Positions 25,538 to 37,782 of a stretch of DNA of 64,000 nt are shown here, piece after piece. A program made the position numbers and the translations under genes. The notes beneath the pieces are model-generated. The model saw only the letters and a list, made by a program, of their open reading frames with translations, made no database searches and was not told the DNA's origin. Position 1 is the stretch's first letter. Each line of letters starts with the position of its first letter. This DNA comes from Lyophyllum atratum (lineage: Eukaryota > Basidiomycota > Agaricomycetes > Agaricales > Lyophyllaceae). The stretch is taken from positions 310,001 through 374,000 of the forward strand of contig JACGCN010000045.1 of NCBI GenBank assembly GCA_014905825.1, read 5' to 3'.

Positions 25538-26414
25538 CCCTTCCAGCAATGCAAACCAGCAGATACAAGCCGAACATTTTTTCTGGACGGTCACTTTGGA
25601 TTTGTTTGTTCCACAAGGTCTTACCTGCCCGATACGGCTTTCTCTCACTGCTCCTCCACGACGAGCGCGCCTCGTGGGTCCTATTTTAGTCCGAGTGCTC
25701 CGCTTCCAGGCTATACGCTCTAAAGCTGTCTCTGCTGATAAGCTCGCCCACTAGACTGGTGTTTTTTCGGGTACACCAGGAAGGATTGGCTATACACTCT
25801 CCGTGTCGACTTTCCAGTCGGCTATCTCGACAAAGCGGAGGCTACTCTTTTTCATACGGAACGCGGCGGTAGTGCGGTCTTGACGCTCTGTTCCAATGTC
25901 TTGGATCGCTTCGGACTGTTGAATCTACATATGGCGCAGGACTTCGTTTATGCAAGTCCTTCCAGTGCACAAGTCACTGTGGTTGGTCGATCACAAACAG
26001 CTGACCTGTTGACCTGCTCGACGTATGCCAAGCACCACTCACGCCTTCAGAACCAACATAATCATCGAATACCAGAGTTCGAGACATGACATTAGGGATT
26101 ACTCACATAGGTGCCAAGCGGTCAATTGTGAGAACATCTGGACGCGCCGGGCCATGTACAGACGCGACTTTACAACTGATGATCTTAATGGACGTTTCCT
26201 CGGTCTCAGTCTTAGAGTACCAAGAGGAAATTCACGCTTTAATTACGTCGCGTATCCCAAATTCTGGTGTCCCTCCCCCACAGCTGTGGCAAAGGAAGCT
26301 GGCGAAATACCACACACACCGAGGACATGGATCCAGCGTGGCGTATAAAGCCGACCCTATCTTGTGTGATATCCTGAACGTGCAGAACGAAGCTGCAAAT
26401 CAATATACTCCTCA
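25538..26414. other. Divergent promoter region of TIM50 and glyoxal oxidase B
   Basis: 877 bp between two start codons pointing away from each other. No coding exon seen; a TATA-like element for glyoxal oxidase B lies at 26344. Confidence 0.5.
26344..26349 (+). promoter_or_regulatory. TATA-like box of glyoxal oxidase B
   Basis: TATAAA, 66 bp upstream of the start codon at 26415, in a position comparable with the TATATAAT before the paralogue. Confidence 0.5.
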
Positions 26415-28560
26415 ATGCGTTCACTGCTAAGGTTTTCGCTTCTCCCCCTCCTTGTCGCAGCAGCCCCGTCTCCTCAAGGCTGGCACTTCGTCCAAAATGG
26501 AACAACAGGAATTTTAGCCCTTGAAGCCATTGTTGTGTCACCCACCCTTGCGGTCCTGTTTGATCGCGTTCAGAACGACCCACTTCAGATCAATGGCCAT
26601 GGCGCCTGGGGTGCGTTGTGGAATTTCGAGACCAACACGGCGACGCCACTTTCCCTAGTCTCGAATACTTTCTGTGCGAGCGGCGGGTTCTTGAGTAACG
26701 GGACTATGGTGAGTAATTTTGGCTGTCGGTATAATTGTCGTGCTTGTCATGTTGCTAATTGTTTTACTGTAGGTCAGCGTTGGGGGGCACGCTGTCGAGA
26801 ACCCTACCACTGAGCCAGACACTGACGGCCGCATGATAATCCGCTTGTTCGAACCATGCACAGATTCTTTTGGTGCAGGTTGCTCTGTATTCGAGGACGC
26901 TGCGGACTTGCATCTCGCAGAGACGAGGTGGTACCCTTCTTCACTGCGTATCTTTGACGGGTCTTTGGTACGCTAGGTCCATCAACCACGTACGGGTCTA
27001 TTTCTCATGTTGCTGGTGTCCTTCCAGATGGTAGTCGGCGGTATCCACGACCGCACACCGTTTTATAACACAGACCCTGTGAACAGCTTCGAATTCTTTC
27101 CGAAAAAGGACAGCGGAGTCCCCCGCCCTTCGCCTTTCCTCGAACGCAGCTTACCCGCCAATCTCTTCCCTCGGTAAGCTTATCTTCTCTTCCTCAGCCC
27201 AAACTCGTGCCAACAGCCTACCGCCGCCAGAGTATTCGCGCTGCCCGACGGCAAGGTCTTCATGATCGCAAACAACCAGACCATAATCTACGACGTCGAA
27301 ACCGGCATCGAGACACGCCTCCCAGACATCCCCAACGGCGTGCGCGTCACGAACCCACTCGACGGCACCGCTACCCTCCTCCCACTAACGCCACCCCTCT
27401 TCACGCCCGAGGTCCTCGTGTGCGGCGGCAGCAGCATTGACGACACCATCCACCCCGCGAACCTGTCCTCGCAGGACGCCGCCTCGGACCAGTGCAGCCG
27501 TATCACCCTCACGCCAGAGGGCATCGAGAGGGGATGGGTCGTGGAGAAGATGCTGGAGGGGAGGATTATGCCAGAGATGATACTGATGCCTGATGGGCGA
27601 GTCCTCATTATAAATGGCGGGGAGTCTGGGTATGCGGCTTTCGGAAGCGTGAGGGATCCAGTTGGGGCGCAGTCGAATGCAGACCATCCTGTGTGAGTTG
27701 ATGTGTCCGCCTATTTTCGTGGCTTGGTGGCTTAAGCGTTGTTCTGGAAGGTTCAAGCCTGTTCTGTACACGCCCAGTGCGCCTCTCGGCCGCAGGTTCA
27801 GTAATCAGGGCATGCCTTCATCGGAGATTGCCCGCATGTACCACTCTACAGTAACATTGACACCCAATGGGTAGGTGTCGACATTGGTACTGCCTACACT
27901 CGTATCTAATATTGCCTGGCTCTTTTATAGCAACATCTTCATCGCAGGTTCGAACCCGAACGGCGGCCTCGTCAACGGAACAGAATTCCACACGTTCGTC
28001 CTACAAAATCCTCCACGTATTCATCCTTGCTTATCACATCTCCTAATACAGAGAATTCCGCGCAGAGTATCTCAACCCGCCATACATGAGCGTCGCCCGC
28101 CCTAGCATGTCAAACGTCCCGAAGACCATCCCCTTCAACCACGCCTTTACCGTCGCCGTTGACATTCCCGCCGGGATCAAGGGTACAAACGTGCAAGGTG
28201 CGTCTAATCCCCCGCGTTGAAATATACCTTGAAAATGACCATGACCCCTACTAGTCGCGCTGATGGACCTCGGCTTCTCATCGCACGCTTTCCACTCCAG
28301 CTCGCGCCTCGTCTTCATGGACGCCGTCCTCGCGCGCGATCGCAAGTCCATCACCATCACCAGCCCTCCGAACAACCGCGTGTTCCCTCCTGGCCCCGGT
28401 GCGTTGTTTTTGCTCAACCTTTTCTCGACCGTTACTGATCATTGAACCAGGGTACATCTTCGTGACCGTCGATGGCGTGACGAGTGTCGGCGCACATGTG
28501 ATGGTTGGGGATGGGGGGGCACCGCCTGTGAAGGATCAGGGTATCCGGCTTCCATTTTAG
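26415..28560 (+). CDS. Glyoxal oxidase B (copper radical oxidase, AA5_1)
   Basis: Nine exons: 26415..26708, 26773..26967, 27028..27173, 27231..27692, 27751..27870, 27931..27993, 28052..28197, 28255..28398, 28451..28560; 559 aa. Every exon has exactly the length of its counterpart in glyoxal oxidase A, and all intron phases agree. Signal peptide [18 protein letters not shown]; active-site Cys87 (NTFCASGG), Tyr152 (TRWYPSS), Tyr396-His397 (ARMYHST) and His486 (FSSHAF) are all retained, so it should be an active H2O2-producing aldehyde oxidase. It differs from A in surface and N-terminal residues and in all intron sequences, indicating an old rather than recent duplication, and it lacks the 117-bp 3' duplication. 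Same strand as A, with INO1 and TIM50 on the opposite strand between them. Confidence 0.95.
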
Positions 28561-29126
28561 GTTTTGCCAGTATATGCAGGCCTCCTTTGTTTCGTCATGA
28601 GCCTTAATTTTTATGAGCATATCATATATCAACGACATCGTCCCTCAATGAGGGGGAGCCAGTGTCGGCTAGTTATCATCGATCAGGGCGGCAATTTTTG
28701 TGGCGCACCCGCATGTAAAAAAGAACGTAGTCGCCCTAAGATCAAGAGGATAAAAATTTGAGAAAGTCAGATAGTTGCTATCTGTCCTAGGAGCTGTCAG
28801 TAATACCAATAGTTTGATTTTGAGTCTCTCTCTGTCAAGCCGAATCTATTCGTTCCTTATTTCGGTAACGTGAATGTTATTATAGAGATATATTGACTTT
28901 GTGAAGAAGCTATCGTAACCTATAATGAGCATATATTGATGGACGCACTATATAAATAGAAATAAATTAGAACCAGGTATCAACTAAACCCATACGCTTC
29001 AACCAATCAAAGTATCAGACCAGCAAAAAAAAACAGAATCAAATCAAGACCAGATATCCCATCCACTTCAATCACTAAAACTATCAAACCACCAGCAAAA
29101 AAAGACCAAGAATCAACAATCAAGAA
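28561..29126. other. Tail-to-tail intergenic, AT-rich
   Basis: Between the stops of glyoxal oxidase B and the 1020-aa membrane protein gene. The 28740-29100 part is AT-rich with A-tracts and contains an imperfect duplication of a short segment around 'ATCAA-ACC-AGCAAAAAAA' near 29005-29105. No gene seen. Confidence 0.5.
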
Positions 29127-32100
29127 TCACCGCCACCCCCCCGAAGCACGACCCCCACTCGGTCGACTCAAAGACGCCCTCGTACTTCTAGTCGCAGGAG
29201 CAGACGTAGCTGTTGGGGCAGCTACACTGACCGCACCAGGCATCTTCGGCGGGGCGGACACCCGGGGGCGAAGGGTGGGGGGAACAGGCGCGGAAACGGA
29301 ACGCACGGTGGGTTTAGATGTGGATGGGGCGGAGGGTCGGGGACGAAGCATTCTTGTGCTGGGTGGGGCTTTGGCTTTGGCTTTGGAGGCGGGGTCTGGG
29401 CGGGTTGGGGGGCGTGATGGGCCGGGTTGGGGGTGCAGAGGATCTGCCGCACGCGTGGGCGGAGCGGGAGGGGGTGGAGGCGAGGGTGGAGGCGAGGGTG
29501 GTGAAGGCGAAGGAGGTGGAGGCGAGGGAGGAGGCGAAGGAGAAGGAGGAGGTGAAGGAGGTGGGGAGATCATTGGCGCATCTACCGCGCGATACATGTT
29601 GCAAACCGACTCCCAGTGCTCCTGTGTAAACGTGGTGAACATCGAGATCGCGTGCTGCTACGAACGAGGCATGATTAGTATCTTCCAAGGAAACGAAACC
29701 AATGGAAGCTACCTTATGCTCCGTCTTCGTCGGTACCTTGTGCGTCGGTCTCGCCACTTCCACATCGAGTACCTCGGTATTAAAAGGGGGTCCTGATGCC
29801 TTCCCTCGTTGGACTGGCGTATTAACGTATTCCATCGGCAGGGGCAACTAAAAAAACTCCATCAGCACCAAAACTCACCATCCCCACCAAAGAAAAACAC
29901 ACCTTCATCCCAAGCCTCCTCCCCATCTCCTCAACCCCCACACACTCCTCCTCCCCCCACCCCCCCTCCCCCTCCCCCTCCCCATCCCAATCCAACTCCC
30001 CCAAATCCCTCTCCTCCTCCCCATCCCCATCCCCCCTCACCGAATACGCATCCACATCCTCCGGCGGCGCCGGGTTCGCCAGCTCCCTCTTCCTCACCCT
30101 CTCCTCCCAAAACCTCACCATCTCCGGGGTGAGCGCCCACTCCCCCGACGTATCCGCGTCTTTGGGGAAGTCCGCGGGCCACCCTGAGGTGACGAGCGAT
30201 TCGGACTGGAGCGCGTGTGCGAGGGGGCTGAGACCCGCTAACGAGGTATCCCCGAGCGAATCCACCGACTCATCCTCCTCGTCCAAAGCAGCGATGGAGT
30301 TGAGGGAGAAGGACGCGGCGAACTCCAAGAACGCCGGGGGTTTCAGCGTGTTTGGCTGCGGAGAGCGCGGAGGGGCTTTACACGGCGACGCCTTGATGAA
30401 GTTGAGCGTCGGCACGCGCGGGGGTGAAAGCATGGGCGCCACCACTTCGTCGGTGCCCCCTCCTCCGAGCTCGGACGCGGCTGCTCTGAGCTTCTTGGAG
30501 AATGCGTCGAGGGTGCGGCCGAACTCTGCGTGGGAGGTGGAGAGGCGGTCGATGCGGGAGGCGGCCTCTTCGGTGTGGACTTCTTGGATCCAGGAGGTGC
30601 AGCGGGAGCGTCCTTCGGAGGTGAAGAGGGAGGTGAAGGAGGGGGAGGGGGAGAAGGTGGAGAAGGTTGGTCGAGGGGCGGTGGGTGCCCCGTCGTTGTA
30701 TGGTTGTTCCACGTTCGCAGGTAGTTCGGTTGGATCCTCGTGCTCGTCAAAGGACAAGTGAGACTGTTCAAGAAGGAAGCCTCGGTCGCCGGCACCCATC
30801 CCCATCATAGATACTTCAGATTGATACCCAGCCATTTCCACCTGCACCACCTTGCCTTCTCCGTTCTCTTCGTTAAGCACTTCAATCCCCATCGACATGG
30901 ACATATCAACACCAGTCAGATCCGCCAACATATCCTCAGAGCCATCATCAACAAGATTCCTCTTGATCCCCTGGTTGAGGCTGACGAACCCCGCGAGCGA
31001 GAACGTATCCTCCGTACTGCCCGTCCGATCCACCCGCGGGCTCGACGGTCGCACCACAACGATGCTGTCATCGAACTGGTCCATCGCTGAGACGAACTTG
31101 TCCTCGTCCTCGTCTTGGCCGCTTAGGTCTTCGGCAACGACGAAGCTATCGGCAACGAAGCCCAAATCACCCACATTATTGCCAGCGTAACCGCTATCTA
31201 TAGACGCGTTCGGGAGGCTGCCCCCACTGCCAGCAGCGGGGCCCGAGACGTCAGAGAAAGCAGTCCGAGAAGCAGTGTGTTCCTCCTTTGAGGGTGGTGA
31301 AGGCCGCGCGGAGGCGCGCGGCGTAGGGCGGTTGCGCGAAGGTGTGTTGGGAGAAGAGGACGATGCTGCCGACGAATTGGCAGCGAGGAAGAGCCATATC
31401 TTCTTCTTCGGCGGGGACGGCGTTTGCACGAGGGTCCCGTCGTTAGAAACGAACGAGTTCGTCGTTGACGTCGCTGTTGTCGTGGGTTGGAGGTGGATGG
31501 CGGTGATGATTCCTGATGCGCTGTCGCGGATGAAGGCAGGGAAGATGGCGGTGGCTAAAGTAAGGAGGGCGGCGAGGTTGCTTAGCCACTCTGGTGTCGT
31601 GATGGCACCGAAGAGGGCGACGACCATCGAGGGAAAACATTCCTGGATGGTGAGGGCGTAGACTAGAGCCTGGGCAACGTCAGCCTGGGTCGGAGAGGCG
31701 CGGACTGTATATGTTTGGTCAAATGACGAAGCAGGAAGAGCTCGTAGAGACTTACTTGTGGAGACAGCAGGGGAAAAGTCCCCGATATGTCCTGTGACAT
31801 ACATATAGGCCTGCACCGCAGTACCAATGAGCCGAAGCGCCCAGGGGGGCATACATAATGAGGGATTGGCTGGGACAGTCTGGGAAGGCGGCGGAGGAGG
31901 AGGAGGTGCTGCAACTCCAGATGAGGACGTTGTCCGGAGTGTCAGCCACCATTCCGAAGTCTTTGCTGTTAGACCATCTAGTGATGGCATTTGTTCAACA
32001 CCAGTATCAAGGGTTTCGAGGGCGACGTGAACACCGAATATCGCCATGATTTCGAAGAGAAACCCCGACGCGGCGCCGAGCATTGTCAGCCACGATATTT

Positions 32101-32350
32101 CGGGGCGAACGTGCATGAAGATTGTAGGAGTGGGGGAGAGGGGCGTCGAAGGAGTAGGGAGAAAGACGGGGTAGGTGTGCTCTTGTGCTGCGTCAGCCTT
32201 CACTTGACAAGCTACCGCAAAAGCCAGGAGGGCTAGGCCTGCTGATGCGACGAATAGCTTGAAGCGTGTGGCGGGCGACGACAGGGTGAAGAATAGGTAG
32301 GCGGATAGGAGGGAGAGTAATCCAAACTGGTATGATGGTGTTGACTGCAT
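29127..32350 (-). CDS. Large membrane protein with proline-rich tail, function unknown
   Basis: Exons (minus) 32350..31756, 31704..29903, 29847..29713, 29657..29127; introns of 51, 55 and 55 nt; 1020 aa. The N-terminal ~300 residues carry about six hydrophobic segments (FGLLSLLSAYLFFTLSS; FKLFVASAGLALLAFAVAC; WLTMLGAASGFLFEIMAIFGVHVAL; QALVYALTIQ...VVALFGAI; LAALLTLATAIFPAF). A ~550-residue Ser/Pro/acid-rich cytosolic-type region follows, then FTQEHWESVCNMYRAVDAPM and a PPSPPPSP-rich basic C-terminus. The last two exons are joined by splice phase: GMK|LPLPMEYVNTP and TEHK|QHAISMFTTF. No enzyme motif is visible and the family is not recognised. A start 32 codons upstream (32446) is possible, but the chosen Met directly precedes the first hydrophobic helix. 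Confidence 0.8.
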
Positions 32351-33071
32351 GGCGATGGCGACTTGCAGATGATGTTGGGAGGACAGAAGGTAGACCAAGA
32401 TTCGAAGACGTTTGAATGTCTTTATAAATGTTCCCCGGTGGACCAACAGTCTAAATCCAAATCCCGCTCTTCCTTAGGTCGATAGCCCGATCGACCAGAA
32501 AAGCCACATGGTATCTAGTGAGCGCTGAATTCCTCGCGACTGTCAAATCACAGTGCTAGGCTGCTATACGCCAGGAGGAGCGTCCGGGACCACGGGTGTT
32601 CGGTAATTGAGAGTTGATGTCGTGTCCAGTGATGAATGGCGCCCGCCCGTGCATCGTCCCATTGTCATCCCACGTCGTACTGCGTAGATGTCAGTATGCG
32701 GAGGTGGTGGCTGAAGGTATTGAGCTCGGGCATCATTATGGCAGGAAGTAGCAGGAAGTGCGATCGCAAAAGTTCAAGCTTAGGGGGCCATGTGTTTGAA
32801 TCGTGGGGTGGTGGCAAATAACGCGCTTGTGGCGGCGCCTTCGTGGCAAAAACTCTTGATCCTGCAAGTCAAGACCACTTCTTCCTTCACATAATGATTT
32901 GCTGCTGGAATTGCATGGTGCGATTACTTGATACAGATAAATAATACAACTAAATCATACATGATACAGCGACTCGGAGTCGGTGACGTGTACAGAGAGT
33001 CCAACCAGCCAACTTGAGCCTTGCCAGCATGCGCAGCAGCGTGGAGGCATCGATATTCCAACAGGAAATAC
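32351..33071. other. Intergenic
   Basis: Upstream of the membrane-protein gene and downstream of the 358-aa gene, both minus strand. No coding exon supported. Confidence 0.5.
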
Positions 33072-34207
33072 TCAGCACCCTTCATTGCGGATTCTGAAGG
33101 GAGAAACTCTGCCAGGAGTAACGGGAAGAATGGGAACCTTCCGCGCGACGTGCGCCGTAGGCGAAGTGGAGATCGTAAGCGCAAGTGGAGCCCTAGGAGC
33201 TGCTTCAGCTTTAGACTTGGATCCACCCCCCGCCTCTCGCTTGCCAACAACTCCTTTGGCTCCCTCACCGACCATGCTCCCTCCACTCCCCTCGTTCTTC
33301 GCCTTCACCCCCGTCTGGATCGCAGGCGGCGCCTTAGCGCGCAACCGTGCCCAACCCTTCGCGCTCCCCACAGAACCCTCCGACCCCGTCTCAGAAATAG
33401 CGGGCGAGACACACTGCACCGGCTCCGGGACCATAACACGATTGCTAGGAGGGCTCGCCGCTTCGTCGTAGTGCAACACCCCCAAAGGCTTCCTCTCTCC
33501 GCGCATGTGAGGTTCCGGGATCTCGTGGTCGTTCTCGGAAGAGTCCTCGCTCTCGTTCTCGAGGAGGCCAGCCATGGCAGGGGCTTTGTTCTCATCAGCC
33601 GCGTCGTGGTCGAACACGGCGGATAGTGGTGTGAGGATAACCTCTGGCATGGTCGCTGCGTATGCGCGGACTTCGAAGGCAGCGCGAACAGGCTCGAAGG
33701 CCCGGACGGTCGGGATTGGAGCAGTAGCAGCGATTAGCGTGGTATTGTTTTCGCCAGAGCTGGGAATCGGCCCTGGGAAGCTAGGAATTCTGCAGAAGGA
33801 TGGGGCTGAGGCGCGGGGAGGCCATCCAACTTCTGCACCAATACGGTGGTCTCCAATGACTCCATACTTAGGCAGGGGCCAGATACGCTGCGGCTTCCCG
33901 ACGGCTGTCGTACTCTTCCCCAGCTGAGCTAGATCTCCCATGACCCTCTTGTGCGAGACGACGGGGCGGGGTTCCTGTGGCATGCATAAAGTGAACGGCT
34001 GCCACGGGGTGTTCAAAGCGTTGTACAAGTGGGTGTGGGTACGGTCATTCTGGTATCAAGAACAAACCGTTAATTATGGCACTTTTAATATCAGAAGCGG
34101 GGCCTTACATCGTCGTTCAGGCTGTCTCGGGACCACTGCTGAGCGGACACCTTGAAGCTCCCGCCGAGCGGTCGGCCGACGGGGATGGAGAGTCGTGCGT
34201 TGATCAT
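33072..34207 (-). CDS. Basic low-complexity protein, function unknown
   Basis: Exons (minus) 34207..34109 and 34049..33072 with a 59-nt phase-0 intron (GTAAGG...CAG); 358 aa. The splice joins SRDSLNDD to NDRTHTHLYNALNTPWQPFTL, a conserved-looking N-terminal block (MINARLSIPVGRPLGGSFKVSAQQW). The middle contains an acidic patch (LLENESEDSSENDHEIPEPH) and the C-terminus is Ala/Gly/Lys-rich ending TPGRVSPFRIRNEGC. No signal peptide, transmembrane helix or known domain is evident. The family is not recognised; the gene call rests on the long open frame with clean splicing and on the non-random N-terminus. Confidence 0.65.
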
Positions 34208-35398
34208 GGATAGTGCTTCTCCGCGGCGATCTTAAACGTATACGGGGCGATGGCGGTCAAGCAAACGAAAGCGGGACAACTTCGCTCAGCGAAGTGGGTG
34301 CGGGTAGTTCCCAAAAAAATGCGGGATATCGGAACGTATACAGAGGAGTGCGGTGCGGTCGTTAAAGTATTCGTGAGGGAGGAGGGGGTGCTCAAACAGC
34401 AGTGGCTTCCCCACTCTCGCCGGCCTCACGATTTTATAGGACTCGCAAAATATCAAAGTGGCCCCTCACATGGGCGCGATACCGAGCTCCGATCCTTTGT
34501 CGGCGCGCAGTGATCACATCGTGGCCGGGAGGACAATGGCCCATCAGGGTGTAAGGTGTGGCTCGGGAATTCCCTTGAACACGTTTTGGGAGGGCCTGGG
34601 GGGGTTGGGGTCGCTGAGTTTGGATGGGGGGAACTTAAGCTTTGTTGATTCGAGATCTTAGCGGATTTGCACCATTGTGGTCCTAAAAGCGGTTGGGGGT
34701 TTTATGATCGCCGGCGGCATACTGGATCCCTGGAAGTGGCACGCCTACTAGGTCTGTACCTCGCGATTTTTATCCGGACGCCCGGCTCAGGGAATATGAC
34801 CAAATTTTGCCATTTTTTACGGACAGACCTGTTGCATCGCACCAAAAATCCCCCAATTCTTATCCGCACCGGGATCAGGCCTCTTAGGGCGCTTTCGGGG
34901 GTCCTCGCCTACTGGGTGCTCAAATCTACGATATATAGCACACTAGTTCACTCTTTCCAGAACTGTACATCACCGAGAACAACGATCGCGACGGCGAGAG
35001 GTCAGGATACGACTTCCTCGGTGATTATTTCGAGGTTCCATGAAGCCTGATTCGATTACATGGAATAGTGTGCCAGATTGGCGCCGATAGGAAGACAGAG
35101 GAATTGGGAACGTAAAGAGCCCAGTCCCATGCTGCCAGATACCCTGGATAGATAAGGACTGCGTATGAGCGATTCGGCACCAATTCTTAGTCTATAACAC
35201 TATCCTCTGAGGCCTCCGGACGAGAAATGGGAGATCTAGCCATCGTTGAATATAAGGCTGCCGCGATTATGACTTTTCTGAGGTTGAAAGCCCTCGGCGT
35301 CTTCCGGATGAACATCGATGGTGAGCTTGTGGGGCCAGAATATAATATATGTTGAAACCTGAAGGGCCTGAAGGCGTTCCCCCGAGCCAATTTCGGAC
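34208..35398. other. Divergent promoter region
   Basis: 1.2 kb between the starts of the 358-aa gene (minus) and the F-box gene (plus). No RNA gene or coding exon could be supported. Confidence 0.45.
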
Positions 35399-36917
35399 AT
35401 GCTGTCCTTCCCTCCAGAGCTGTATATTCTTGCATTTGACCATCTTCCGCTGTCCTCACTAGCCAACCTCTCCCTCTGCTCTCATCAATTTCGCATATTG
35501 GCCTTTCCTTTCCTCTACAGGAAGGTCGTCCTTACAGAGGACAAACCGATGGCACGGTTCGCCTTGCGAGTGATCAAGGAGGAGGGACCGTCCTGGACCC
35601 GTAAGAATTACCTACACGCCGCCAAGTATGTGAAGTGCTTGTGCATTGGCCCAGAGGAAGGTCTCTACTCTACGAACACGCTGCATCTATTAGCCTCTGC
35701 CATTCCTTACCTCACGCATCTGAAGGATCTAGTCTGGGTTGCCTCAACCTCCGGGGATAGCCAGATCGCCTCGATTTTTACGCTTATAAGAGAACATTGT
35801 TTGGACTTCGACTCTCTGTCCCTCAAACTCAATTGGAATGGGCATGACGGTAAAAATCATGACTATACATGTTTTAGTACTTTACTGATGATCTATTGAA
35901 TAGATGAACATCTGGATTCTGTACTCGGCTTCAAAGGCCTGCAACACCTAAGGCTGTCAGCTCATGATACAAGTGAGCAGCATTCTGGATCGGCTCTCGC
36001 ATGTTAGTTCCTTAATGACTCTAGAATTTTCATCCAGTGTTTGGCAAGCTTCCCTCTGCCATGATAGACATGATTCGCTTGTCCCCGGATCTGGTAACAC
36101 TCGAACTCTGCGTCACCAAGTCATATGGCCACCGATACACGAGCTGGGACGCGGACAAGTCCTTTGAAAGCATTCTCAGGACTCGATATCCTCGTCTCCA
36201 ATGTCTAAGATTACAAGGCGCTAGATGGATAGACCTCCATCGTCTTGCTAGCGATACCTCAGCTCTCTCGGGCCCCTTTCATTCCTTTCTGCTCCTCAAT
36301 CGCCGTAACATTGTAACTCTTACAATGCCTATCCCAATTAACGATTCCCAACGCGGTCTAGACGATCTTCGTCTACCTAAGGACATATTCCCAAATCTCC
36401 GCGACTTCGAGGGCACAATCTCTTGGTGCTTTTACATCTCTGGACTTCACTATCCTGCAACTTGTCTGCGCAGGATGAACTTCCTCAGACAGCCTCGGCT
36501 CCACGAAGAAGGTAGAGAACTCGTTTTTAACAGGGCCTACTGTGCTTTAAACTCCTGCTTGGCCCTACGAGAGTTAAATGTATTTTGCAATGGGACGGCC
36601 GTGACGGCCGACCGCATAGCACAGTTACTGGAACACGCCCCAGGCTTACATACACTTGAATGTCACATTGATGACGACGAGACATTGGTACGTCCGTCAG
36701 TTTCCCGACGTGCAGGCAGCGAGTGACCTTCGCATAGGAATCTATATCTACCGCATTAGGAAAATTCGGAGCTCTTCGTTTTCTTGCGTTCAATCTCTCC
36801 GACTTCTACCAACAAGCAGATGATGCGCTCTGCACACTGGCGAAGAACTGCCCAACTCTGACCGGCGTGAAGGATTTCAGAAAGTGGGATCCAGTATGTC
36901 AAATGTTTGACGAGTAG
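35399..36917 (+). CDS. F-box protein with leucine-rich C-terminal region
   Basis: Exons 35399..35849, 35904..35972, 36038..36687, 36738..36917; 449 aa, phases close. N-terminal F-box MLSFPPELYILAFDHLPLSSLANLSLCSHQFRILAFPFLYRKVVL; then degenerate leucine-rich segments (HLDSVLGFKGLQHLRLSAHD, SPDLVTLELCV, RYPRLQCLRLQGARW, FPNLRDFEG, CLALRELNVF, APGLHTLEC). The splice into the last exon gives ESISTALGKFGALRFLAFNLSDF. Such proteins act as substrate adaptors of SCF ubiquitin ligases, binding Skp1 through the F-box; the target is unknown. The true 3' end is slightly uncertain, since the frame stops shortly after GVKDFRKWDP and a downstream open stretch (36938-37429) was not joined. Confidence 0.85.
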
Positions 36918-37782
36918 GCATGGTAGTCGTATAAAACATGAACTGTAAATTTGACAATGTATTCGATGAACTCTTTTTCGACGGAGAACTCCATGCTAGC
37001 TCCTTGCTACCGCGGCTTTCTTTGGGCCACACCATCTTATACTCTCGAGAATTCTTTCGAGTGAATCTAGGCACCTCAGCTGGTGTATTACATGTAGCAA
37101 ATCGCGAGTGCACGCATGGACGGTCGGTACGTTTTCTCCCGTTCAAGCACCGTACTTTCCTTAGACGTGTCATCGTATTTCTCCCTCATTTTGCCTCCAT
37201 TTTTCAAGTACAGAACGACGATATGCGTAATCTCATTCTAGCTAACTATCTAGGAGATTCCATCACAGCATCTAGGTCAACCCACTCCCAAAATGTCGCG
37301 AGATGTCAGGCGGTGTACTTGAAGAATCTACTAACCTTTGACATTCAAGGAAGTCTGTTGGAACATCCATATCAACCCCGTTCCGCTGTCCCACTCCCAA
37401 GTCACGCAATGACTACGTGGAATACTTGAATGCTTCAGCCACTGACTCTTGGACGAGGACCGAGAATTCGCCGACAAGCCAGGTCGGATAAATCGAAGTC
37501 TGTCAGGCTTCATTTGACGGTATAGATGCGTGGTCTGGAAAAGTTCAATATCTTGATGAAATGGGGTCGCGCGGGGCTCGTGAGATGAGCAGAGTATTGA
37601 CAGAGAAAAGTATCGGAAGTGCAAGCACCAGAAAAGGTGAACCGTAGACTCAGAGGTTGTTAAAATTCCACCATCTTTTCCACAGGAATGCCGGATTTCC
37701 CGGAAGTAAAAGACGGAATGAATCTGCTTTCCGCTGGGATACCTACTAGTAGAGCCGACAAGTCAAGATACTACGAAGACAT
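36918..37782. other. Intergenic, F-box gene to CE16 gene (convergent)
   Basis: Contains an open frame on the plus strand (36938-37429) without a domain or matching splice signals. It may be an unrecognised 3' exon or chance. Confidence 0.35.

Noticed and set aside
29809..30132. Proline-rich plus-strand frame
   Set aside because: It is the antisense shadow of an acidic/Gly-rich part of the 1020-aa protein gene.
36938..37429. Plus-strand frame after the F-box gene
   Set aside because: Could be an extra exon, but no donor/acceptor pair with correct phase was found and it shows no family motif.
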